21,937 nt of DNA, taken from positions 1 to 21,937 of the forward strand of contig CAZFEU010000040.1 of the NCBI GenBank assembly GCA_964517875.1, written 5' to 3'. Of this stretch, positions 14,184 through 21,839 are shown one piece after another. The DNA comes from JAJPXC01 sp964517875. Lineage in GTDB: Bacteria; Bacteroidota; Bacteroidia; Bacteroidales; Muribaculaceae. The notes beneath the pieces were generated by a model. That model made no database searches. It saw nothing but the letters and a program-made list of their open reading frames with translations, and was not told the origin of the DNA. The position numbers and the translations under genes are program-made. Positions within the stretch are counted from its first letter, which is position 1, and every line of letters begins with the position of its first letter.

Positions 14184-15134
14184 ATGACAACACTCACTAC
14201 CACCGATTTCAACTTCCCCGGACAGCAAAGCGTATATCATGGCAAGGTGCGCGACGTTTACAACATCGATAACGACCTGCTTGTAATGATAGCTACCGAC
14301 CGCATATCGGCCTTTGATGTGGTGCTCCCTAAGGGAATACCTTACAAAGGACAGGTGCTCAATCAGATAGCTACATACTTTCTCGATGCCACCGCCGACA
14401 TCGTGCCCAACTGGAAGCTTGCCACTCCCGACCCGATGGCCACTGTGGGCTTGAAGTGCGAGGGATTTCGAGTGGAGATGATAATACGAGGCTATCTCAC
14501 CGGAAGCGCCTGGCGCGAATATCAGGCCGGAGCACGCGAGCTCTGCGGCGTGAAGCTTCCCGACGGCATGAAGGAGAATGAGCGTTTCGCCCAACCCATC
14601 ATCACCCCTACTACCAAGGCCGACGCCGGACATGATGAGAACATATCGCGCGAAGAAATCATAGCGCAGGGTATAGTGAGCCGTGAGGACTATGAGGTGA
14701 TGGAGCGCTACACCCGCGCTCTATTTGCCCGCGGCACCGAGATGGCCGCTGCCAAGGGTCTGATATTGGTCGACACAAAATATGAGTTTGGCAAGCGTGA
14801 CGGCAAAGTGATTTTGATTGATGAGATCCACACCCCCGACTCGTCGCGCTACTTCTATGCCGATGGCTACCAGGAGCGATTTGAGAAAGGTGAGCCCCAG
14901 CGTCAGCTTTCGAAGGAGTTCGTGCGCCAATGGCTTATCGAAAACGGATTCATGGGGAAGGCGGGTCAGAAAGTGCCCGAGATGAGCGATGAGCTGATCA
15001 ATAGCATATCAGAGCGCTACATCGAGCTGTATGAGTGTGTCACCGGCCTCAGGTTCGAGCGCACCGATTCGACCGACCTCACCGACCGTATCGCCACTAA
15101 TGTGCTTGATTGCCTGGATAAGGTAGGGGAATGA
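14184..15134 (+). CDS. purC: Phosphoribosylaminoimidazole-succinocarboxamide synthase
   Basis: SAICAR synthetase, which joins CAIR and aspartate with ATP in de novo purine synthesis in the cytoplasm. The 316-residue protein shows the family signatures: HGKVRDVYNID (about 19), ATDRISAFDVVLPKGIPYKG (nucleotide and substrate loop), RGYLTGSAWREY, LVDTKYEFG and DEIHTPDSSRYF. It is of the longer form (about 300 residues), as against the ~240-residue enterobacterial enzyme. No purine riboswitch is visible in the 30-base gap to phoH. Its stop overlaps the start of menG by four bases (ATGA), which indicates translational coupling, although the two enzymes serve different pathways. Confidence 0.97.
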   Translation: MTTLTTTDFNFPGQQSVYHGKVRDVYNIDNDLLVMIATDRISAFDVVLPKGIPYKGQVLNQIATYFLDATADIVPNWKLATPDPMATVGLKCEGFRVEMIIRGYLTGSAWREYQAGARELCGVKLPDGMKENERFAQPIITPTTKADAGHDENISREEIIAQGIVSREDYEVMERYTRALFARGTEMAAAKGLILVDTKYEFGKRDGKVILIDEIHTPDSSRYFYADGYQERFEKGEPQRQLSKEFVRQWLIENGFMGKAGQKVPEMSDELINSISERYIELYECVTGLRFERTDSTDLTDRIATNVLDCLDKVGE

Positions 15135-15892
15135 AAACCGAAGCCCCAAAGCTGGGGGTGGCCAAGGTTGAGGCAACCACCCCTTACGGCGACGACCGCC
15201 ACAAGTCGGAGCAAGTGCGCGAGATGTTCGACTCGATCGCCCCGGCTTACGACTTCATGAACCGAGCTATGACGCTCGGCATCGACAAGCTGTGGCGTGC
15301 AAAAGCCGTGAGGATGATAAAAAAGATGGCTCCGCTCACCATACTTGACGTGGCTACCGGCACCGGCGACCTGGCGATAAAAATGGCCCGCTCGATGCCC
15401 CGCGCTACAGTGACTGGCCTTGACTTGTCGGCCGGAATGGTGGAGCGCGGCAATGCCAAGGTGGCCAAGGCCAGGCTCAGTGACCGTGTGAAGCTTGAGG
15501 TGGGCGATTCGCTGGCGATGCCCTACGCTGATGGCGCATTTGACTGCGTGACAGTGGCCTACGGAGTGCGCAATTTCGAGCACTTGCTGCAGGGCTACCG
15601 TGAGATGGCGAGGGTGCTGAGGCCGGGAGGGATGCTGGTGGTGATAGAACTTTCCACCCCGACATCGCGCGTAGTGAAACCATTATACCGATTTTACACC
15701 CGACGGGTGATACCCGCCGTGGGTCGGCTTGTGTCGAACGATAGCCGCGCCTATACTTATCTTCCGGAGTCGATCGAGGCTGTGCCTCAGGGCTTGGCCA
15801 TGACGGCATTGATGAAGGAGGCGGGATTTGGCCACACGGAGTTTACCCCGCTCACATTCGGCACATGCACCATATACGTGGCCCGCAAATGA
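15131..15892 (+). CDS. menG: Demethylmenaquinone methyltransferase
   Basis: A SAM-dependent methyltransferase of the UbiE/MenG family, 253 residues, catalysing the final C-methylation in menaquinone synthesis. The signatures are all present: EMFDSIAPAYDFMNRAMTLG (about 33), the SAM-binding glycine motif ILDVATGTGDLA (about 74), VAYGVRNFE, and RVLRPGGMLVVIELSTP. The C-terminus YTYLPESIEAVPQG is also typical. Bacteroidales make menaquinone and not ubiquinone, so menG is the apt name. The start overlaps purC by four bases. The stop lies only 11 bases from the convergent umuC, with a CCCC and G7 tract between and no visible terminator, so transcripts from the two sides may overlap. Confidence 0.95.
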   Translation: MKTEAPKLGVAKVEATTPYGDDRHKSEQVREMFDSIAPAYDFMNRAMTLGIDKLWRAKAVRMIKKMAPLTILDVATGTGDLAIKMARSMPRATVTGLDLSAGMVERGNAKVAKARLSDRVKLEVGDSLAMPYADGAFDCVTVAYGVRNFEHLLQGYREMARVLRPGGMLVVIELSTPTSRVVKPLYRFYTRRVIPAVGRLVSNDSRAYTYLPESIEAVPQGLAMTALMKEAGFGHTEFTPLTFGTCTIYVARK

Positions 15893-15903
15893 CCCCGGGG
15901 GGG

Positions 15904-17172
15904 CTATAGCTTGAGGGTGATAATCTGATTTAAGTCGGTGGTGTAGTGACGCGAGAGATGGTCGGTGGTGATATGCCACTCGGATGAATACCCTTGCACC
16001 GCGCAGCGCACCGCATTGCGCCCCAGGCGTGAGTTGATGCGGCCTACCGCCGCCATCAGCCGCTCATGCCGCTGACGGTCAATGCGATCGAAGAGCGAAC
16101 CCTGGATCTCCTCATCGGTGACTATGCGGTCAACTATCACTCCTCCCTTCTTATATAAAAAACCGCCTTCCACCCAGTTGGCCCGGAGAGCCTCGACCGC
16201 CGCGGGCACTATCTCCTGCAGCGAATGCGTGGGCACTTCAAAGCGCACCAAGGCGTGGATGGTGTTGGCCGGCACATCGGTGCGGAAGCGGCTCGTGTGG
16301 GCAAAGACGTGCATATCGGTGCATGAGGTGTGTTGCTCGCGCAGCTTCCAGGCACATGAGGCGGCGAAATTGGCTATGGCCTCCTCCATTAGCCCTAACG
16401 ACGTGATGCCCGAGCCAGGGAAGCTGCGGCTGGTGCGTATTGACTGCTTGTGTGGGAGAGGGTCGATGGATATGCAGCTTTCGCCCCGGAGCTCCTTCCA
16501 TGTGCGCAGCCCGGTGACGGTCATAGCCTGGCGCACCCAGTGGGGCGATCGCATCGTGAAATCCCATGCTGTGTTGATGCCATGATAGTTTAGAGCCTTG
16601 ACATGACGGTGTCCTATACCCCACACATCGCCTACGTCGAACATGCGTAGCGCTGTTTCACGCTTCTGGGGTGTGTCAATCACGCAGACCCCGCGATACC
16701 CTTTATATTTCTTTGCAAAACGTGAGGCCATCTTTGCCAAGGTGCGGGTGGGGGCTATCCCAAGCGATATGGGTATACCGGTGCCTTGCTTCACACTATT
16801 CACGATATGCTCGCCGTATTGGCGCAGATCGTCGCAGCTTCCCATGCCTGTGAAGTCGAGAAAAGCCTCGTCAATTGAATAAATCTCGATGCGTGGGGTA
16901 AATGTGGCGAGCATCGTCATCACACGCTGGCTCATGTCGCCATAGAGCTGATAGTTAGACGAAAAGACGGCCACATTGTGGGCCTGCAGCATCTCCGCCA
17001 CCTGATAGTAGGGTGTGCCCATCTTCAGCCCGAGCGCTTTGGCCTCGTTGGAGCGCGCCACAATGCACCCATCGTTGTTGGAAAGCACCACCACAGGCCT
17101 ATCGGCGAGCGACGGCTGGAATACGCGCTCGCAAGAGCAGAAAAAGTTGTTGCAGTCGGCCAAGGCAAACAT
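15904..17172 (-). CDS. umuC: Translesion DNA polymerase V catalytic subunit (Y family)
   Basis: A Y-family error-prone DNA polymerase, 422 residues, the same length as E. coli UmuC. The metal-binding residues are in place: Asp6 in MFALADCNNFF, and Asp101 and Glu102 in YSIDEAFLDFTG. The SNNDGCIVARS nucleotide-binding loop and the DVWGIGHRHVKAL helix-hairpin-helix part are present. The little-finger domain follows, and IQGSLFDRIDRQR (near 363) carries a QxxLF-type clamp-binding motif. It begins 9 bases after umuD on the same strand, so the two form a umuDC operon. The catalytic subunit appears intact, in contrast to its partner UmuD. Confidence 0.95.
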   Translation of the reverse strand: MFALADCNNFFCSCERVFQPSLADRPVVVLSNNDGCIVARSNEAKALGLKMGTPYYQVAEMLQAHNVAVFSSNYQLYGDMSQRVMTMLATFTPRIEIYSIDEAFLDFTGMGSCDDLRQYGEHIVNSVKQGTGIPISLGIAPTRTLAKMASRFAKKYKGYRGVCVIDTPQKRETALRMFDVGDVWGIGHRHVKALNYHGINTAWDFTMRSPHWVRQAMTVTGLRTWKELRGESCISIDPLPHKQSIRTSRSFPGSGITSLGLMEEAIANFAASCAWKLREQHTSCTDMHVFAHTSRFRTDVPANTIHALVRFEVPTHSLQEIVPAAVEALRANWVEGGFLYKKGGVIVDRIVTDEEIQGSLFDRIDRQRHERLMAAVGRINSRLGRNAVRCAVQGYSSEWHITTDHLSRHYTTDLNQIITLKL

Positions 17173-17181
17173 GGCTCGTGT

Positions 17182-17547
17182 TCACCTGAGTGTGTGGATT
17201 GAATGTGTCACTACGCCCCATATCATGTCGAAATCGGGGTGGGGTGTGAGTTGGCGCAACGTGAATTGCCCATCGATCCAGGCTACTACCACATCGCCAA
17301 GCGAGGGAGTGATCGACTTGTCGACTATCACCAGGTCGCCATTGGATATGCCCACGCACTGCATGGAGCTGCCATCGGCGCGTGCGAAGAATGTGGTGGG
17401 TCGGTTGGATATGAGTACACGGTTCAGGTCGATGCCGTCGGTCATGTAGTCGTTGGCCGGCGATGGGAAGCCTGAGACGGGCATTTTACTGATGTCGGGA
17501 GGGATGATCGATGTGTCCCCCTCCCCGGTGAAGCGCGAAGTTTTCAT
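17182..17547 (-). CDS. umuD: UmuD-like subunit of polymerase V, apparently lacking self-cleavage residues
   Basis: A 121-residue UmuD homologue; E. coli UmuD has 139. The N-terminal part (GFPSPANDYM, IDLNRVLISNRPTTFFARADGSSMQ) and the C-terminal FDMIWGVVTHSIH align well with the family, and the nucleophile serine is Ser61 in GSSM. The general-base lysine expected in the FTLK/FTVK motif is Arg98 here (DGQFTLRQL, codon CGC). About 20 residues that normally follow, carrying the LxPxNxxYxPI strand of S24 proteins, are missing with no frame break. The cleavage site (usually Cys-Gly or Ala-Gly before FPSP) is Ser25-Gly26. The protein therefore probably cannot cut itself as UmuD normally does after RecA activation. 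It is followed at once by umuC. Identity is firm; the loss of activity is inferred. Confidence 0.88.
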   Translation of the reverse strand: MKTSRFTGEGDTSIIPPDISKMPVSGFPSPANDYMTDGIDLNRVLISNRPTTFFARADGSSMQCVGISNGDLVIVDKSITPSLGDVVVAWIDGQFTLRQLTPHPDFDMIWGVVTHSIHTLR

Positions 17548-17569
17548 ATGGTATAAGGGCTTTGCGACA

Positions 17570-17577
17570 CAAAATTA
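17570..17577 (-). promoter_or_regulatory. Candidate -7 box of umuDC
   Basis: On the minus strand it reads TAATTTTG, an exact TAnnTTTG match 23 bases before the umuD start. The region normally holding the -33 element is occupied by a hairpin (17578-17605), and no TTTG is seen there. Confidence 0.5.
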
Positions 17578-17605
17578 GGGCAACCCCATGGCTGTGGAGC
17601 TGCCC
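17578..17605 (-). terminator. Hairpin between the phosphodiester glycosidase gene and umuD: terminator or operator
   Basis: Minus strand GGGCAGCTCCACAGCC pairs with the following ATGGGGTTGCCC over ten pairs with two mismatches, then TAATTTTG. As a terminator for the upstream secreted-protein gene (stop at 17644) it is reasonable. Its T-rich tail is also the -7 box of umuDC, so it might act as a DNA site instead. No LexA-type box was recognised. Confidence 0.5.
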
Positions 17606-17643
17606 TGTATTCTTAAAAAGTGTGAAATTGCGCTAACTGTCGA

Positions 17644-20019
17644 TTACATCACAATCTTGGCGGCACGGTGTCCCTGGCGCACGATGTAGAGCTGTCCGGC
17701 CTCAGGGTTGGCTATGCGTATGCCCTGTAGGTTGTAGTACTCAACGGGTGCCGTGGGGTCGGGATTGAAGGCATCGGCCTCAGTAAACTCGATGCCACTC
17801 ACGGCTTCGGGGTTGTATACGGTGTATGCGCCGGGGATTTCGAGGTGCCCGGTGTCACCGGTAGAGCCCGAGGGAGAGTATGTGATGTTGACGAGTCGTA
17901 GAGGGTAGTAGAGCAGGTCGGCGGTGTCAATGTTGTCGTTGAGGTCAAAAGTGCCTTGTGCGCGCTCGCCTGTGGCGACTGCGTCGGATGTGAGCGAGTA
18001 GCGGTTGCCAAGTGCGTCGGCATATTTGATGTTGACGCTGCGCAGCTGTCCTGATGTGGGTGTTACGTCGTAGGCCAATGCTATTGGGAGGCTCCAGAAC
18101 ATCAGGTCGTTAACAGGTGTGAGTGTAAGTGTGATGGAGCGGGTGGAAGTGATGGTGTAGTCGATAGCCACGCCTTCGTCGGTGGGAGTCAACTCACCCT
18201 TGGTGCCTGAGAGCGCGAATTTCCAGTTGTCGGACGAATAGTTTTTGAGCAGGTTGTAGCGAGCTTCAACAGGAATCTGAACTGTGGCATTGATTGTAAA
18301 TGTCTTGTCGCCGATTGCTCCGGTGATTGTGGCTTCACCGTCGGCTATACCCTTAATCAAGCCGTCGTCGGTGACGGTGACAATATTGGGGTCGGATGAT
18401 ATCCAGTTGAATACTGATGGGTCGACTGCTATGGTGCTGATGCCATTGTCGGCTTGCACTTCGGCTATGTATTCGCGGTGAGAGTCAATGAGCAGATTGG
18501 CGATGCGGGGAGCGTAGTCGAATGAGTCGTCGATGTTGACAATAATCTGAGCGGTAATATCTCCTGACCTGGCGGTGAGTATACCGCACTTAGAGCCTGT
18601 GGCAAGTAGGGTGTTGCCATTGGAAATAGTGCCGAGCTCGGGAGCGCACTCCAGGGTGAAGTCGGTGACGTTGTCGCTCACGAGCACTCCATATTTATTG
18701 TATCCGTATATCACCGGGGTGTAGGTGCCGTATTTGGGAAGCGACGCTTTCCAGTCGGCAAACTGTATTTCGGCCACTTCCTTGTCATCGTCGGGAGTAT
18801 CGACAGCGGCGAAGATTGCGTTGCCCACGGCGCGCTCAGTGCCGTCGGAGCAGCGGTTGCGCACACCGAATGCCGATGTGTAGAGTGTGGATGAGCCGCC
18901 ACCATCGAGGTTGACAGCCTCATAAGCGCCGGCGTAGAGCATCATATCGGCCAGTTGTGAGGTGCGCACGCCCACTGAGCCGTTGAGTCGACCCTCGATT
19001 ACCATCATTATGATTTTGTTGCCATCCTGACTCACGCCGATGCCTGTGCGGGGGTGCTGGGCTGATGCGTCGCCGCGTTCACCCTCTGAGTCGAGGCGCT
19101 GGCCGTCGCCTACGGTTTTGGGGTTGCCCGACACTATCTGCGTGGGATATATACGCTGGTCGCCGAGCAGCACTATGTTGTCAAACTCCACGATGTCGCC
19201 GGTGTGCAGATTGCCCACGAAATCCTTGGCGTTGCCGCGGGCAAATATCACGAAGCCGTCAGAGGGTATGGGGGTATCGCCCGAAGTATTGGGCTCGGAT
19301 GTGACCTCCATGCGGTAGGTGCCACCGCAGGTGAAGGAGTCGCCGGCAACAAGTTTGGCGGTGACTTCGTAGGAGTTGCCGGTATAGTCGGTCTGGTTGG
19401 TCGAGCCCCAGTAGCGGGGGGTGTAGATGGTGACGCCATTGGCGGGGGCTCCAACGTTAATGCCCTTAAACAGGGCTGATGCGGAGCCGCATTTGGCTGT
19501 GCCGGTGTAGTAGTTGAGCCGGCCTATGCGAGCCACTCCGTCGCGGTCAACCGAGAATTGGTAGTTGGAGTTGGAGGTTTTGTACACCTCTCCGTCGGCG
19601 GTGCAAGAGGTGGTGGGTGAGCCTACCTTCGATGTGCCGTTGGTGGCATTGCCCGATGTGGTGAAGAAGTCGGCGTTGCAGCCTGCGAAATACAGGCGGC
19701 TTGAGGTGGACTTGCGCTCGGCCATTGTCGAGGTTTTCTCGGTGCCGGCTACTTTGTCCTTGGCACACACGGCGTGTATTGACACTCCGGGCACCGACTT
19801 GTCGATGGTGAGATAGTGCACCTGGAGTTTCTGCCCCACGTTGACAGTGGATTGGAGTGCCAGGTGAGTGGCGGTAGTGCCGGGCCCTACTTTCACATGC
19901 TCGATTGTGTCGAGTGAGTATGTGACCCCGAGCAGGTCGACCGAACCTTGACCTGCGGCGTTTAGTGAGCTCATGGCCAGCGCAGCGGCCGCAATTGAGC
20001 AAAGGGTAAAGTGTTTCAT
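17644..20019 (-). CDS. Secreted phosphodiester-glycosidase (NAGPA-like) protein with T9SS sorting tail
   Basis: A 791-residue secreted protein. A signal peptide covers about residues 1-23 (cleavage AAG/QGS). The catalytic-type domain (to about 395) has the NAGPA/phosphodiester glycosidase motifs: AGCNADFFT (about 112), HPRTGIGVSQDGN (322) and AVNLDGGGSSTLY (369). In characterised members such domains cleave N-acetylglucosamine 1-phosphodiesters. The region at about 500-580 (STIAVDPSVFNWISSDPNIV, VTDDGLIKGIADGEATIT) is a Big2-like immunoglobulin domain. A further domain at about 585-735 is unassigned. The last ~33 residues (EYYNLQGIRIANPEAGQLYI, basic end) are a T9SS sorting signal. Divergent to it lies the T9SS cluster beginning with porT. 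The substrate is unknown, possibly a phosphate-linked sugar polymer or host glycan (inference). Confidence 0.87.
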   Translation of the reverse strand: MKHFTLCSIAAAALAMSSLNAAGQGSVDLLGVTYSLDTIEHVKVGPGTTATHLALQSTVNVGQKLQVHYLTIDKSVPGVSIHAVCAKDKVAGTEKTSTMAERKSTSSRLYFAGCNADFFTTSGNATNGTSKVGSPTTSCTADGEVYKTSNSNYQFSVDRDGVARIGRLNYYTGTAKCGSASALFKGINVGAPANGVTIYTPRYWGSTNQTDYTGNSYEVTAKLVAGDSFTCGGTYRMEVTSEPNTSGDTPIPSDGFVIFARGNAKDFVGNLHTGDIVEFDNIVLLGDQRIYPTQIVSGNPKTVGDGQRLDSEGERGDASAQHPRTGIGVSQDGNKIIMMVIEGRLNGSVGVRTSQLADMMLYAGAYEAVNLDGGGSSTLYTSAFGVRNRCSDGTERAVGNAIFAAVDTPDDDKEVAEIQFADWKASLPKYGTYTPVIYGYNKYGVLVSDNVTDFTLECAPELGTISNGNTLLATGSKCGILTARSGDITAQIIVNIDDSFDYAPRIANLLIDSHREYIAEVQADNGISTIAVDPSVFNWISSDPNIVTVTDDGLIKGIADGEATITGAIGDKTFTINATVQIPVEARYNLLKNYSSDNWKFALSGTKGELTPTDEGVAIDYTITSTRSITLTLTPVNDLMFWSLPIALAYDVTPTSGQLRSVNIKYADALGNRYSLTSDAVATGERAQGTFDLNDNIDTADLLYYPLRLVNITYSPSGSTGDTGHLEIPGAYTVYNPEAVSGIEFTEADAFNPDPTAPVEYYNLQGIRIANPEAGQLYIVRQGHRAAKIVM

Positions 20020-20052
20020 GTAGGATGATTGGTATTAGTGAGATTTTAAGTG

Positions 20053-20082
20053 CAAATATAATGTTTTGGTTTGGATTGACAA
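20053..20082 (-). promoter_or_regulatory. Promoter of the phosphodiester glycosidase gene
   Basis: On the minus strand TTG (20080-20082) and TATATTTG (20053-20060) are 19 bases apart, an almost ideal Bacteroidetes promoter. The predicted leader is about 25-30 bases before the start at 20019. The divergent porT promoter is not clear. Confidence 0.7.
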
Positions 20083-20114
20083 TAATATTAACTAACACTA
20101 CGTTATATTAAGCA

Positions 20115-20831
20115 ATGAAGTACGCCAAAGTCATATTTGTAGCGCTTGCCGTGGCCCTGGGGTCGCTGGCAGGCTACGCTCGTCTTAACGATAAGGTGCT
20201 CAACCGTCCATATGCCGACCTGCGGCGTTGGCATCTGGGTTTTTCGATCGGAGTGCATACCGAGGATCTTAAATTCACCCACAACGGCATAGCCACCGAG
20301 GACGGACAGACGTGGTATATGGAGCAGCCGTCGTTCTCGCCCGGATTCTGTGTCACAGGCCTCTTTGACCTGCGGCTCAACAATTACTTCAACGTGAGGG
20401 TGTCGCCAGGCATGTACTTCGGCAACCGCGACGTCACTATGCGCAACCTGTCGGGTGACGAGCAGGAGCGAGTCAACATCAAGTCGACTTTGGTTGTGCT
20501 CCCGGTTGATGTGAAATTTTCGGCAATGCGACTTCACAATGTGCGCCCTTACGTCACGGCCGGATTCATGCCGGCGTTCGATGTGAGCAAAAAGCGCCGC
20601 GAGCCGCTGCAGCTCAAGTCGAACGACTTGTATCTTACCGTGGGATTCGGACTTGACACCTACTTGCCTTATTTCAAATTCATTCCCGAAATAAAATTCT
20701 GCTTCGGACTGAAGGATGTATTACAGCACGACCGCCCCGATCTGGCCGACGACCCGGGGATGCTCAAGTACACCAACGCACTTAAGAAGGCCACCTCGCA
20801 GATGGTGGTGCTAACTTTCTACTTTGAATGA
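20115..20831 (+). CDS. porT: Type IX secretion outer-membrane protein PorT
   Basis: A 238-residue protein of the PorT/SprT family, an outer-membrane barrel needed for T9SS function in Porphyromonas and Flavobacterium. A signal peptide spans about residues 1-22 (GYA/RLND). The N-terminal segment NRPYADLRRWHLGFSIGVHTEDL matches the characteristic start of the mature protein. Later strands (FDLRLNNYFNVRVSPGMYFG, RPYVTAGFMPAFDV, TVGFGLDTYLPYFKFIPEIK) and the ending QMVVLTFYFE, with aromatic terminal strand, fit a small eight-stranded barrel. The stop overlaps the porP start by four bases (ATGA). Confidence 0.9.
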   Translation: MKYAKVIFVALAVALGSLAGYARLNDKVLNRPYADLRRWHLGFSIGVHTEDLKFTHNGIATEDGQTWYMEQPSFSPGFCVTGLFDLRLNNYFNVRVSPGMYFGNRDVTMRNLSGDEQERVNIKSTLVVLPVDVKFSAMRLHNVRPYVTAGFMPAFDVSKKRREPLQLKSNDLYLTVGFGLDTYLPYFKFIPEIKFCFGLKDVLQHDRPDLADDPGMLKYTNALKKATSQMVVLTFYFE

Positions 20832-21838
20832 CAACAAATAATTTCAGCCACAAGATATTGACCCGGGTAGGGGTGGTGCTGCTCACCCTCGTATCACTCG
20901 CGGTAGCTCAGCCCGCTCTGGGCCAAAGCGACGCTGTGCTGTCGCAGTATTACCAGATGCCGGCCTACTACAATCCCGGTGCTATCGGCACCACTGACTA
21001 CCTGCAGATACGCGGCGGTGGCCGCATGCAGTGGGTGGGTATTGACAATGCTCCCAAGACATTTCTCGGCGGAGCCAACATGCCTGTGAAATTTCTCAGC
21101 AAGCGCCTGGGCGTGGGATTGCTGATGCAGCAGGAAGGTATCGGTCTATATAGCAATCTGTCAATAGGCGCGCAGCTTGCCTATAAGCTTAAGCTCTTTA
21201 AGGGTGAGCTGTCGGTAGGCGTGCAGTTGGGATTTGTCGATGAGAAGTTCAAGGGATCGAAAGTAGAGCTCCCTGATGACGATGACTACCACACCTCGGG
21301 CGACGACGCCATACCCACAAGCGACATCAACGGCAACGCCTTCGATTTGGGCATCGGAGCCTACTATACCCACAGGCTGTTCTGGGTCGGAGTGTCGGTG
21401 ACTCATGCCACATCGCCAACGATTACGATGAATGCCGAGTCGGGGCAGGGGGCACAGGAGCATAACTATGAGTTTCAGATAGGTCGCAACCTATATTTTA
21501 TGGCCGGAAGCAATATTCCGATAAAAAATACGTTATTTGAATTGATGCCCTCGGTGCTTTACCGCACGGATTTTCAATTTTGGACAGCAGAGGCAACAGC
21601 CCGGGCCCGATATGCCAAGTTTCTCACATTCGGAGTGGGTTACCGCTACAACGATGCTATAGTGGCCACGGTTGCCGCCGAATACAAGGGGTTTTTCGTG
21701 GGTTACAGCTATGATTACCCCATCAGCGACATATCCAAAATCAGCTCCGGCAGCCATGAGATACTCGCCGGCTACAGCCTCAAGCTCGACCTGGGCGAAA
21801 AGAACAAGAATAAACACAAGAGTATACGCATAATGTAA
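20828..21838 (+). CDS. porP: Type IX secretion protein PorP/SprF family
   Basis: A 336-residue outer-membrane protein of the PorP/SprF family, an accessory of the T9SS translocon and ring complex. A signal peptide is at about 1-32 (ALG/QSDAV). The mature protein begins with the signature DAVLSQYYQMPAYYNPGAIG. Alternating beta strands follow, with the typical KRLGVGLLMQQEGIGLYSN, LSVGVQLGF and FWVGVSVTHATSPT repeats. It ends near the basic stretch KNKNKHKSIRIM instead of a terminal Phe, a common feature in this family. It overlaps porT by four bases and is followed by a lipoprotein start two bases after its stop, the expected porP-porK order. Confidence 0.92.
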   Translation: MTTNNFSHKILTRVGVVLLTLVSLAVAQPALGQSDAVLSQYYQMPAYYNPGAIGTTDYLQIRGGGRMQWVGIDNAPKTFLGGANMPVKFLSKRLGVGLLMQQEGIGLYSNLSIGAQLAYKLKLFKGELSVGVQLGFVDEKFKGSKVELPDDDDYHTSGDDAIPTSDINGNAFDLGIGAYYTHRLFWVGVSVTHATSPTITMNAESGQGAQEHNYEFQIGRNLYFMAGSNIPIKNTLFELMPSVLYRTDFQFWTAEATARARYAKFLTFGVGYRYNDAIVATVAAEYKGFFVGYSYDYPISDISKISSGSHEILAGYSLKLDLGEKNKNKHKSIRIM

Positions 21839-21839
21839 T

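Noticed and set aside
17182..17547. Frameshift as the cause of the short UmuD
   Set aside because: The frame continues without break into the conserved C-terminal FDMIWGVV, and there is no extra DNA that could encode the missing segment.
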